Assembly: GCA_014529385.2 (NCBI GenBank)
Contig: CM043948.1
Coordinates: 19,881,951 to 19,945,950, forward strand
Direction of reading: 5' to 3'
DNA length: 64,000 bases
Source of the DNA: Adiantum capillus-veneris
Taxonomy: Eukaryota > Streptophyta > Polypodiopsida > Polypodiales > Pteridaceae
How positions within the stretch are numbered: the stretch's first letter is position 1; each line of letters opens with the position of its first letter. Positions 37,920 through 48,655 of the stretch are shown piece after piece. The position numbers and the translations under genes are program-made. The notes under the pieces are model-generated. The model did not search any database. It was not told the origin of the DNA and saw only the letters and a program-made list of their open reading frames with translations.

Positions 37920-38138
37920 TGAGGAGGTTAGAACTTTCTAGGTTCTTCTTGAGGATGTTAGAATCTTCTAGAACCCTCTTGATCCTTCTAGTTCTTCTAG
38001 AACCTTCTTCAACTTTCTACAGCTTTAGAGAAACTTCTAGATTCTTCTAGAACCTTTTACATCCTTCTTCAACTTTTCAGAGCTTTCCAAAAACTTTTAG
38101 ATTCTCTCGAAATCTTCTCCGAAATTCTAGAAACTTCT
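37920..38138 (-). promoter_or_regulatory. Heat-shock-element-like array, Y 3' LTR
   Basis: Alternating GAA/TTC triplets at 5-bp spacing. Perfect three-unit matches to the HSE consensus lie at 37961-37973 (GAATCTTCTAGAA) and 37995-38007 (TTCTAGAACCTTC), with many two-unit and one-mismatch sites. The array continues across Z1 at 46803-46925, with 46849-46861 and 46874-46886 perfect. Confidence 0.6.
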
Positions 38139-38921
38139 TGTCATAAAATATAATATCTAACTTTACCAAATGATTTTGTCATATTAAACTGATCATTTAA
38201 TATGGGAAGATAAAAGGGAAACAAGAGTTAGGATATAGATATGTGTTTCTAGACCTATCTCAAAAGGGGACCAAAAGGAGAAATGGGTGCATTTCAATAG
38301 GGGTCCAAAAGGAGACGGTCTACCAAAGAGCAATGTGCAATAAGTGCTTCTAGATTTACCTCAGCAAGAGGAGAGATGGTTACATCCCAATAGGGGTCCA
38401 CAAGGAGGTAGTCTATCAAAGAGCAATGTGCATCTAATGGAGCTTAAAAGACCTTAGGGTTAGCTTCATTGAAGACCTCCAAAAGTTGATGTTAGAAAGT
38501 CATTTGACCTTAGGCAAGCTAGGGCTGACCTTGAGGTGGGAATCCTACCCAAGCATGAGGTGCTTGTCGGCTTGCTAAGTGTTTGTGGGAACCTTGCCCA
38601 AAGCTTGAGGTGATTTTTATGCTTAAATGACTAAGGTTCTTAACGTATTCAACTCAAAGATAAACTCTCAAGAGGCATAAAGGTTTCCATGCTTGAAAGA
38701 CTAGGTGCTTAAAGTGTTCAATTCAAACAAAATGACTTAAGAAGCATAAAAGACACATGTTAAGATATCCTCCACATGTGGCCCTCATGAAGTGCTTAAA
38801 TCCTATTGGATAGGCTTTAAAAGAGGTTCAATGAGAATTTAGATACATAAAAATAAATAATTAAGTTCTTTCTTTCAAAGACAAAAAAGAGGACACATGT
38901 CCAAATGATATAATTAAATAA

Positions 38922-38961
<40 letters not shown>

Positions 38962-38989
38962 GGACCAAGTTTGAGAGGGGGTATACTCT

Positions 38990-39028
<39 letters not shown>

Positions 39029-39680
39029 TTTCTCATTGTGTGGAGTGCAAAGTACAAGAGCTCCATCTCCTTCTCCAAGCTTGTTGAGAAGTGGAGAGCC
39101 TACACCAACAATCTTGACTATGGAATGAAAATCTGTCATCTTCATTACTATGCTTTAATGCTATGCTAAGCAAGAAGACTGATGATAAGTGAGGAACTAT
39201 TTCTTTCTCCTATGGATGATTCTTCTTCCTCTTCCCTACCCTCATTCCCCGCTAGCTCTCTCCACCTTCTAAGGTGTTTTGAGGCCTTGGGACTGAGGCT
39301 TGGGATAGTTAAAGCTTTTTACAAAGTTTATGTTATGCTCATGATGTATGAAGCTTTCCATCTTCATAGCATCACCAAGGTCACAAGGAACACAAAGATT
39401 GTATTGTACCAAGTCTCTCTTGCTGGGAGAATGTACAATACAAACGCCTTTTGGAGGGGGGACTGGATCCAAGTACATCCGATCCTCAACTATTGTCATG
39501 TTCTCTGATACTCTCTCTCTTGAAAACGTATTGTTCATGCCAAGTTAATTAAGTACTATTTTCATGTTGCTACCATCAATTAGGTTCGCCCTCTATGTTC
39601 ACAAAGTGATCTCACAAAAATGCTCACTTTAATTCTCTTAATTCCGCTATTGTCAAAGTTCATAGGCCATTTCCATTACA
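38139..39680 (+). repeat. Z1 5' LTR
   Basis: 1,542 bp. Contains (GA)n at 38925-38957 and (CA)n at 38992-39027, a CCAAT/TTTAAAAG-type core promoter candidate near 38805-38825, and ends TTCCATTACA. Confidence 0.93.
38925..39027. repeat. (GA)n and (CA)n microsatellites in the Z1 5' LTR
   Basis: About 16 GA copies and 18 CA copies separated by 34 bp. The 3' LTR has the same pair, shorter (46027-46050 and 46080-46104). Confidence 0.95.
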
Positions 39681-39692
39681 TTGGTATCAGAG
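39681..39692 (+). other. Z1 primer-binding site
   Basis: TTGGTATCAGAG directly after the LTR, complementary to initiator tRNA-Met. Confidence 0.9.
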
Positions 39693-39915
39693 TGTTTGGT
39701 TTCTCTTTTCTTACTTAAGAAGAGAGGTCCTTAAGTAGCCTATTAATGGTTGATTTTGTTAATTATATGAGGATAAGTGGGACTGGAATCTATTATCGAT
39801 TTTCAATCCGTGGGTGTAGATACTTAAGTGCTTATTTTCAAAGGCTAAGAGGAGTAGCAACTAAGGTTTTAAATTGCCAAAAGATACACTAAGTAAACAC
39901 ATAAGTATAATTAGC

Positions 39916-41270
39916 ATTGCTGACAATAACCAAGAGAGTAGAATGAACATTGATAACTTTGATTTTGCACATGAAGTTGCTAATGATGATGCCCCCATGT
40001 TTATCAATTATCTTGTTACTAGGTTGCATCAAGCTATGGACAACCCTACTTTTCAAGCCAAAGTTACCCAACATCTTCGTGCTTATGGGATTTCCCTTCC
40101 TCTCCAAGAGGAGAGAGAGTTTAGGAGGCTTCTTGATGAGACTCGTGAAAGAAGACTCTCTCCCATAAGAGAGGAGGAATCCAAAGAATGAGAAAGAAGT
40201 GAATCCCTAAGTTCCTCTAAAGATGTGGCTCCATGAAGACAGCGTTCTAAACTATCGCCAACTCCTCCCAAGAGGACGGTCAACCCAAAAAACTTCTCCT
40301 CGTCACTCCAAAAGGGAAGAGAGGAAACAAAGGAAGAAAAAGGCAAGAAAGAGGTCACCCTCTTCTCCTTCTTCTTAACCTTCCTCCTCTTCCGACGAAA
40401 GCTATGGCTATTCTCCTAGAGACTACAAGAGGGGAGGACATCGCAAATCATACCCTGCATGGCGAAGATCACAAAAGCTCAAGAAGTTCAAAGAGGGAGG
40501 AAAGAGTATCTCTTTTCTCACCTATGATGACACCTTTGGTGCCACAGACATAGTATTGGCCTTCATCCAACAATTTGATGTGGCCTTTGGAGACGAGGAC
40601 TTCACGGAGTCCTCCAAGCTACACCATGTAGCTATGCACTTCCAGAAATCTGCTCGTCAATGGTGGGCTAGCCTTCGTGGAAATGGCGAGGCCCCAAAGA
40701 CATGGAAAACTCTACAAGTTTCCATCATGAAGCGGTTCCTTACAAGCAATGCAAAGGAAAAAATGCTTATCGAATGGCGGAGCTTGAAGCTGCTCTTCAA
40801 CGAGTCTATCCACAAATAAGTAGACAAGTTTTATGATTTACATCTCAAAGCTACAGTCTTTCAAAGGATAGACTTCTCCAAATAAAAGCAACAATTTTGT
40901 GGTGCGGTATTACCTGAAGAAATGTCTGAGTATGTCAACTCACAATGGCCTAGCACTATCACTGAAGCCATCCACCACACCATGTTGCTTCAAGGATCAA
41001 TTTCCAACAAGGGCTGAGAAGAAATTTCAAGCCCATGGAAGACAAGGATTGAAATGAAGCTAAAGGGAAGAGCAATGCTCAAAACTCTTCCCAAGGCAAC
41101 ACCAACACCACCAACAACAAGGCCAAGAAGAAAGGAGCTTACAAAGGTAAATATAAGCTCTCTCTCAAAGAATTAGAGGCCTTTCATAAAGACCATAAAT
41201 GCTTTAAGTGTGGGGAGCAAGGACATGGTTATCGTTCTTGCCCCAAAAGAAATGTACTCAATGACACTCA
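39916..41270 (+). pseudogene. Z1 gag
   Basis: Begins at the position of the Z2 start codon, but the ATG is ATT here (39916-39918). The N-terminus reads NNQESRMNIDNFDFAHEVAN and DDAPMFINYLVTRLHQAMDN. A TGA at 40189-40191 and several later stops interrupt. The gag core at 40556-40819 has AFIQQFDVAFGDEDFTESSK, AMHFQKSARQWWASLRGNGE and IMKRFLTSNAKEKMLIEWRS. A CCHC knuckle (CFKCGEQGHGYRSC) lies near 41200-41245. Confidence 0.88.
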
Positions 41271-41359
41271 TAGAGATTCCATGGTTGAAGCTCCAAAAGA
41301 GGATACTCATTGCAAAGGCTCATCCCTCTCTTATGCTTGGGGAAAAGGGAGCATGATGT

Positions 41360-41990
41360 CTTCTCTTGTTTGACCCTGGCTCTACTCACAACTTCATATC
41401 AATGGAGTTGGCCACTAAGTTGGGCATTCAAGCTTTTGAGATGGGAGATATTATAACTGCCGATGGAGCTTTCAAGGGATAGCAAGCCTCCGTTACTCCC
41501 TTGATTGGGAAGTTGAGGCTTCATGTCCAAAGCTACATCGACAAAGAAGACTTTTTTTTATCTCTCCTCGCCAACATGAGGGTGTTATCCTAAGGGCACC
41601 ATGGTTCAACCGCATGGCTGCCAACATGAAGTTCCCTGAAAGGAGAATCTATTTCACCTATAGGGAAAAGAGCATGTACATAGATGTTGATGATTTGGGG
41701 AACACCATATTTCTGGTAAATACGATTGCTTTTGATAAGTCAATGAAAAGCTCTATTTTTGCGTATATGATTTTTGTTAGAGAATTTGTAAATGATTATA
41801 ATGTTTTCACAAGTAGCAATAAAGGGAATCAAGAGGAATTAGAGTTGTCTAATTTCCTAAATGGATTCCAAGATGTTTTCATTGATGACATCCCGAGTGA
41901 ACTACCTCCAAAACGAGGGGATGATGACCATGCAATAGAGCTTCGACTAGGAAGCTCACCGCCTAATAAACCTCCTTATTGAGTTTCACA
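41360..41990 (+). pseudogene. Z1 protease and linker to RT
   Basis: LFDPGSTHNFISMELATKLG near 41367-41425 is the aspartic protease loop (D-P-G in place of the usual D-S/T-G). A frame at 41614-41982 continues through MAANMKFPERRIYFTYREKS to FLNGFQDVFIDDIPSELPPK and IELRLGSSPPNKPPY, the standard lead-in to gypsy RT. Confidence 0.8.
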
Positions 41991-42013
41991 AGCTCAACAA
42001 GAGGAAATCATGA

Positions 42014-42460
42014 CATTAGGGAAAATTTAAACTCACAAAGGGGCCTTATAAGGAGTTTGACTTCCTCTCTCATGTCCAAAACGGACGTGCGGTAAAAATT
42101 CTTTAAATCAACTCTAAACTTGGCGAAGATTTGACAATTAGAATCTACTCTTCAAGCTCTTTCTATTGATATACAGCACGCCATGAGATTCCTCATTTTG
42201 AAAGATTCTATTTTTTATTCTCTTGTGATGTGACAACTCCGTTTAGAATCTAGAGAATCAAAAATAGAATCTTTCAAAATATGAGGAATCTCGTGGCATG
42301 CTATATATCAATAGAAAGAGATTGAAGAGTAGATTCTAACTGCCAAATCTCTGACAAGTTCAGAGTTGATTTGAAAAAATTTCACCGCACGCCCGTTTTG
42401 GACATGAGAGAGGAAGTCAAACTCCTTATAAGGCCTCTTTGTGAGTCCAAATTTACCCTA
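42014..42460. mobile_element. 447-bp foldback/MITE-like insertion in Z1 pol
   Basis: The two halves are inverted copies of about 200 bp each: CATTAGGGAAAATTTA at 42014 against the reverse complement of AAATTTACCCTAATG at 42450-42464, and the match continues through 'ccttataaggagtttgactt', 'catgtccaaaacggacgtgc' and 'agattctattttt' to a loop near 42215-42260. It interrupts the RT lead-in between the codons for EEIM and RQVHELVEKG. ATGA is present on both sides (42010-42013 and 42461-42464), so removing the insert with one ATGA restores the frame. No ORF is present, so it is non-autonomous; the superfamily is uncertain. Confidence 0.85.
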
Positions 42461-43560
42461 ATGAGGCAAGTGCATGAATTGGTGGAAAAAGGGATAGTGA
42501 GGCCTAACTCCTCTCCATTCTGTTCACCGGTACTTTTAGTGCAAAATAAAGATAGCATATATCACATGTGTGTCGACCATAGAGCACTAAATAGGATCAC
42601 TATAAAAAAAAAAAGATTTCCCGTGCCGCACGTAGAAGATCTATTTGATAAGTTACAAGTTTTGGCCTAACAAATGCTCCAGCCACATTCAAACTCACAA
42701 TGGACAAAGATCTTCAAGCCACTCAAATTCTCTTGAGGAGGAGTACAAGTGACACCTCCAGGTAATTTTTCAAGTTGTGAGAGAGAATAAGCTTTTCATT
42801 AATAATAATAAAAAAGTGAATTTTCCTATAAGAGATTCAATATTTAGGTCACATTATCTCTCAAGATGATATACATATGAATCCATCAAAGTTGGAGGTA
42901 ATAAAATCATGGCCTAATCTAAGGAATCTACATGAGCTAAGAGGCTTTATTGGTATGAGTGCATACTATAAATGCTTCATAGCAAAATTCCTCTCAAATA
43001 GCAGGACCATTGCATGACTTAACAAAGAAGAACATTAAGTACTCATGGATTGCTAAAGGACAAAATGCTTTTGACAAGCTCAAAGAGAAGCTTACCTCTC
43101 AACCAGTCCTTATGGTTCCGGATCTCTCAAATCCATTTATGGTCCAAGTGATGCTTGCGGTGATTTCCTCGGAGCAATTTTGCTTCAAGAAGGGCATGCC
43201 ATAGCATATGAGAGCCGAAGACTCAATGCCGATGAACAGATCTTGGGCATATTTGAAAAAGAGCTTTTAGCTATTCTACATGCCCTAGACACATGGAAGC
43301 GCAGAACTATCTCTTGGGGGCTCCATTCATCCTATGAATGGATCACAAAGCCTCAAGAACTTCATGACGCAAACCAAGCTCTCCAACAAACAAATGAGGT
43401 GAACAAATTTTCTTTCGCAATTTAAATTTCATATTGCTCACATTGCTGGCAAGCACAATCAAGTGGTTGATGCACTTTCACAACAGCCAAGGGTAAATGT
43501 GGTGTCTATAGCAACTCACAATGATCTATTTTTATGATAGATGAGTATGATGTTGACCAA
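42461..43560 (+). pseudogene. Z1 reverse transcriptase and RNase H
   Basis: The RT start, VHELVEKGIVRPNSSPFCSP, then MCVDHRALNRITI and RFPVPHVEDLFDKLQ (to 42670). The catalytic DD segment is missing or rearranged after 42670, where only TNAP and DKDLQATQ-like scraps remain. The RNase H part at 43100-43320 has GHAIAYESRRLNADEQILGI and EKELLAILHALDTWKRRT. Numerous frameshifts. Confidence 0.83.
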
Positions 43561-43599
43561 GACTTTAAGTAGGTAATTACAACCTTTGCATTAGGGAAG

Positions 43600-44920
43600 A
43601 AAAAAAGAAACCATTCACCTTGAAGGATGGTTATCTTACAAACGGCAATAGGCTATGTGTTACTCACCAATACATTAAGAAAGTCATTTATAATTCCCGT
43701 GCTTCTCCTTATGCGGGGCAAAGAGGGATTCCATAATCTACTCTTCAAGGAGTAGAAATGTATTTATGTTGGTCTACCATGAAAACTAAACATACAAGAG
43801 TATGTTTTAAAATGCGTGGTATACCAAAAATTGAAATTTGATCAAGGGAAGCAACTTGGATTGTTTTGACTTAGCAAGAAAACACACTCTATGCTTGTTA
43901 AAAAGACTATTAACGCACATCAAACGGCAACCCTCTTTAGACCTCAATTTTTCAAGTATCATGGCTTGTCAACATCCACAGTGTCAGACAAATATCCCAA
44001 AATGACTAGTAATTTCTAGAAGGGTCTCTCTGAGAATCTAGGAAGTAGATTAAATTTCTCTTTCGGCCTATCATCCATAAACGGATGAACAAAGTGAAAT
44101 AACTAATCTAACAATTCTTGAATCTACTAAAAGCCTATGTCATGGAAGTAGATCAACGTTCTCAATGAGAGAAGTAATTGCCTCTTATAGAATATGCATA
44201 CAATGACATTTTACATACTTCTATGGGGAAAGCACCTTTCAGGGTTAAAGAGGGAAGATCCAAAAGTCCCTTACTACTTAAAGTACATGAGGAGATTTTT
44301 GTTGTTGGCTGATGAATATAGCCGAGACTCACAAGAATCTTTTCCAAAGATTAAAGAGGTTATATCCATCTCAAAGAAAAAGCAAAAAGGGCTACTGCTA
44401 ATAAGCGTAGAAGAGCCTTAGCCTTTAATGAAAATGATTGGGTTTTGCTAAAGTTTCTCAAGGCTCGTCTAAGGTATACTACGGGCAAGAATCCTACGAG
44501 CCACCAAGAGTATTATGCTAAACTAGCAAAAAGATACTACAGTCCTTTCTTTTAGAATTCTTAAGCCAATCAATGAGATGGCTTATTAGTTAAAGTTGCC
44601 CAACCATTGGCTCATTCACAATGCTAACCATGTGAGTCTACTCAAGGCTTACAAAGGAGATCCACAAAAAGAACCAATAATGGAGGACCCGCCATAGATC
44701 AAAGATCAAGAAGAGGTGTTGCAGCCCAAATCGATTCTTCGACACGAAGACAAGGTACTAAGAAATGGTAACGTTATCCAATGATATCTTGTTAAGATTA
44801 AGAGTTATTCTTTAAAAGATGCTAGTAGGATGCAAGGAACCTTGCTTAAGGATAATGTGAACCTTGTCAATGCTTACAATGCTACACTAGAGCAAGCGAA
44901 TGAAAATGCATTTTAAATAA
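43600..44920 (+). pseudogene. Z1 integrase and C-terminal tail
   Basis: Degraded integrase core with HHP/YHP-TD-QSE pattern around 44075-44110 (YHP.TDEQSEITNLTI), RFLLLADEYSRDSQESFPKI near 44300, KVSQGSS-like linker, then VLQPKSILRHEDKVLRNGNV (near 44715-44775) ending near 44915. The tail resembles the short C-terminal domain of chromovirus-like integrases, but this is uncertain. Confidence 0.7.
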
Positions 44921-45255
44921 ACAATGTTTTTGTCTTATAAGACTCATTCTCTTTTTCTTTTATTATGCACAAAATTTAAGAAGTATGCATGCTTAGATCA
45001 TGTTTGTGGTGACGACGTCTCCCAAACACCAAGTAGAACTTGTCAATCTACTTTGGAAGTATGATATGGACTAAAGAGCAGACATGCTTGCGGCAGCTAA
45101 GTCTCCCGAGCACCAAATCGATTAGTCATCCATTCTAGAATGATGTCGTAGGGTAAAAAGGGATCCTCTACCTGCTAAGAAACATGGACTAATGACTAGG
45201 ATTTATCTTCTCTACCTCATAGTCGAGGACAACTATGATTTCAAGAGAGAGGTAA
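44921..45255 (+). other. Z1 3' untranslated region and purine tract
   Basis: No ORF is present. It ends in the purine-rich TCAAGAGAGAGGTAA directly before the 3' LTR, a likely PPT. Confidence 0.6.
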
Positions 45256-46797
45256 TGTCATAAAATATGATATCTAACTTTACCAAATGATTTTTTCATA
45301 TTAAACTGATCATTTAATATGAAAATATAAAAGGGGAACAAGAGTTAGGATATAGATATGTGTTTCTAGACCTATCTCAAAAGGGGACCAAAAGGAGAAA
45401 TGGTTGCATCTCAATAGGGGTCCAAAAGGAGACGGTCTACCAAAGAGCAATGTGCAATAAGTGCTTCTAGATTTGTCTCAATAAGGGACCAAGAGAAGAG
45501 ATGGTTACATCTCAATAGGGGTCCAAAATTAGGTAGTCCATCAAAGAGCAGCGTGCATCTAATGGAGCTTAAAAGACCTTAGGGTTAGCTTCATTAAAGC
45601 CCTCCAAAAGTTAGTGTTAAAAGTCCTTTGACCTTAGGACCTTGAGGTGGGAATCCTACCCAAGCATGAGGTGCTTGTCGGCTTGCTCAGTGTTTGTGGG
45701 AACCTTGTCCAAAGATTAAGGTGATTTTAATGCTTAAATGACTAAGGTTCTTGAACTGTTCAACTCAAAGATAAACTCTCAAGATGCATAAACGGTTTCC
45801 ATGCTTGAAAGACTAGGTGTTTAAAGTGTGCAATTCAAACAAAATGACTTAAGAATCATAAAAGACACATGTTAAGATATCCTCCACATGTGGCCCTCAT
45901 GATGTGCTTAAATCCTATTGGATAGGCTTAAAAGGGGTCCAATGAGAATTTAGATACATAAAAATATTTCTTCCTCTCAAAGACGAAAAAGAGGACACAT
46001 GTCCAAATGATATAATTAAATAATACGAGAGAGAGAGAGAGAGAGAGAGGTGGTCCAAGCTTGAAGGGGGTATACTCTCCCACACACACACACACACACA
46101 CACATTCTCTCATTGTGTGGAGTGCAAAGTGCAAGAGCTCCATCTCCTTCTCCAAGCTTGTTGAGAAGTGGAGAGCTTACACCAACAATCTTGGCTATGG
46201 AATGCAAATCCAACCAAGAGCCATGCTTCAATGCTTAAGCTTGTCATCTTCTTCATTTTCATTACTATGCTATTATGCTATGCTAAGCAAGAAGAGTGAT
46301 AATAAGTGAGGAACTATTTCTTTCTCCTATTATGATTCTTCTTCCTCTTCCCTACCCTCATTCCCCGCTAGCTCTCTCCACCTTCGAAGGTGTTTTAGGC
46401 CTTGGAATGAGGCTTGGGATAGTTAAATCTTTTTACAAAGTTTATGTTATGCTCGTAATGTATGAAGCTTTCCATCTTCATAGCAACACCAAGGTCACAA
46501 GGAACATAAATATTTTATAGTACCAAGTCTCTCTTGATGGGAGAATCTATAATACAAACACCTTTTGGAGGGGGGACTCCCGGCTCCAAGTACATCCGGT
46601 CCTCAACTATTGTCATGTTCTCTAATACTCTCTCTCTTGCAAAAGTATTGTTCATGCCAAGTTAATTAAGTACTATGTTTATGTTGCTACCATCAATTAA
46701 GTTCACCCTCTATGTTCACAAAGTGATCTCACAAAAATGCTCACTTTTAATCTCTTAATTCTGCTATTCTCAAAGTTCATAGGCCATTTCCATTACA
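45256..46797 (+). repeat. Z1 3' LTR
   Basis: 1,542 bp, collinear with 38139-39680 with scattered substitutions and small indels; shorter microsatellites at 46027-46050 (GA) and 46080-46104 (CA). Confidence 0.93.
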
Positions 46798-47176
46798 CTT
46801 CTAGATTCTTCTTCTAGCTTCTAGAACTTTCTAGATACTTCTAGCTACTTCTAGAATCTTCTTGATACTTTTAGAACCTTCTAGAATCTTTTGGATCCTT
46901 CTAGATTCTTCTAGAGCCTTCTAATGATGACATAGACGATGACATAAATGATGATGTGGGCGATGATATAAGTGATGATATAGGCAATTCCATAAGCAAT
47001 GATGTACGCAATGACATTAGTGATGATGTAAGCCATCTTCTAGAACCTTCTACCACTTTACTCAATCTTTTAGAATCTTCCATGCCATTCTTCTAGAATC
47101 ATTTAGAGCCTTCTAGAATCTTGTAGTGCGTTCTTGTAGGAGATTCAAGAAGACTAACTCTCAAGCATCCGTGACA
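46798..47176 (-). repeat. Element Y 3' LTR, proximal part
   Basis: Resumes at the Z1 TSD and runs to the LTR start TGTCACGG (minus, 47176). Contains the rest of the HSE-like array (46798-46925) and a 12-bp minisatellite. Confidence 0.75.
46920..47034. repeat. 12-bp tandem repeat (TAAGYGATGATA)
   Basis: Nine to ten degenerate 12-bp units, for example tagacgatgaca, taaatgatgatg, taagtgatgata and taggcaattcca, run head to tail between two HSE-like stretches. Confidence 0.85.
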
Positions 47177-48593
47177 TTACGCCCTCCTCTAGCGACGAGT
47201 TCCACAAGGAGCGGTTTTGCTTCTTTGCATAAGAGCAAGGCTTGATGGATGTTGTTGATGATACTCATGAAGTTTGGACCAATGACAAGGCTCCAACACT
47301 GAAACATGGAAGACTGGATAAGTCTGCATAGATTGATTGAGTGCATAGACTGTGGAAACTGGAGTTGATATGTGACTGGATTTACTTGGTCAAGTATCTT
47401 GAATGGTCCAAGTCTTTGATAATTCAACTTTTGAAAAGGGAAAAACATATGTAGGTCATGGTAGAGAAGCTACACTCGATCCTTAATCTTGCATGGTAGT
47501 TGTTGCATTCGGCGCTCCTCCGCGTTGGCCGTATACCTTTGTTGAGCTCTTCTGATATTCATCGTCAATTCTCTATGAATGCTTTCTAGATGTATGGCTA
47601 AATCTATAAGAGTCCAATTCTTCGTTGGATGATTCATGTGGACATCCATCCTTAGGTGTTGATGATAGTTGATTGTGCATCAATGATACTGCTCTATGAC
47701 TTGATTCACCCCCTTTGTTTGTCCATCACACTATGGATGATTGGATACAGAGAGATTCATATTGACTACTTGAAGGTTGAAGAAGTCTTTCCAAAATCTT
47801 GATATTAACTCTGGTCCTTGATTTGAAACAATGTCACCTTAGTGGTAAATATCCTCAAAGAACTTTCCCATTCCTTCCCCAATGAATGAAGAAGGGTGAT
47901 AGCCTTGACATAGCTTGCTAAGCTTGGTTTCAACAACTACTTCTCCAAAGCGTGTTGAGAGAAGTGTGTCAATGAGATTAATTTGAGAAGCACCATCCAA
48001 ATAAAGCTTTGGTTGCATGCATATAAACAGCTCCGCTTGTTGGAAGAAGCCTCTAAATTTTGATCCTATCCCATCATACTATTCAGGTAGATTTTCCTCG
48101 GGCTCCTTCCTTTGTTGTGGTGAACTAGCTGAAACCACGGGCATATTTTCAAACGTATTTTCTTCTTGGACTAGTGATTGAGGCTCTTGCAGTACTGAAC
48201 TTGGAAAGTGTGGTTGCTCTACTTTCCCCATTGGACTAGCCAAAATCATGGGTGGCGTTTGGCTCATAGTGGCTTTATGGAGTTCTTACAATGGGGGTTG
48301 AAGCTCTTGCACCACTAGAATTGGCAAGTGTGATTTCTCTTCTTTTCATTGTGCATGTAGCTCTTGAATTTGTTGTTGCACCTTTTGCAAGGTGGATGCT
48401 TTCCAAAATAGATTGTTGCATGGCTAGGTAAGCCATGATGGGAGTCTTGCCAAACTGTTATGAGTGCATCTCGATCTAGAAGGGAGAAAGAGAAGAGGTG
48501 CTCGCAACGTACAAGAACCTTTTGCAAGGTGGATGCTTTTCAAAATAGATTGTTGCATGGCTAGGTAAGCCATGATGGGAGTCTTGCCAAACT
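47161..48593 (-). pseudogene. Element Y gag-integrase deletion fusion
   Basis: From 48400 downward the minus frame reads gag-like MSQTPPMILASPMGKVEQPH, then FRGFFQQAELFICMQPKLY (near 48030). It passes without protease or RT into integrase core sequence SNQGPELISRFWKDFFNLQV, HP-stop-CDGQTKGVNQVIEQY (near 47720), HRELTMNIRRAQQRYTANAE, and finally the integrase tail LGPFKILDQVNPVTYQLQFP (47448-47161). It ends VARGGRNVTDA at the LTR edge. A deletion of roughly 3-4 kb of gag/pol is implied. Confidence 0.75.
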
Positions 48594-48655
48594 GTTATGA
48601 GTGCATCTTGATCTAGAAGGGATCAAGAGAAGAGGCGCTCACAACGTACAATAAC
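48381..48655. repeat. 137-bp tandem duplication across the Y LTR/leader junction
   Basis: 48381-48517 and 48518-48655 both read 'ccttttgcaaggtggatgct...gttatgagtgcatct'. It duplicates the LTR end and the first part of the leader. Confidence 0.88.

Larger units (their letters stand above)
37364..38138 (-). repeat. Element Y 3' LTR, distal part
   Basis: From the LTR end (CTATTATGAG, normally TGTTATGAG) to the Z1 insertion site. Contains a 165-bp tandem duplication, a decayed TATA box (37892-37900) and an HSE-like array (37920-38138). Confidence 0.7.
38139..46797 (+). mobile_element. Z1: full-length Ty3/gypsy retrotransposon
   Basis: 8,659 bp with 1,542-bp LTRs at both ends (38139-39680 and 45256-46797; TGTCATAAAATAT...CCATTTCCATTACA), an initiator-Met PBS at 39681-39692, a purine tract before the 3' LTR, and gag, protease, RT, RNase H and integrase in Ty3/gypsy order on the plus strand. 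The flanking CTTCT (38134-38138 and 46798-46802) is a perfect 5-bp TSD. It lies inside the Y LTR. All coding parts carry stops or frameshifts. Confidence 0.95.
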
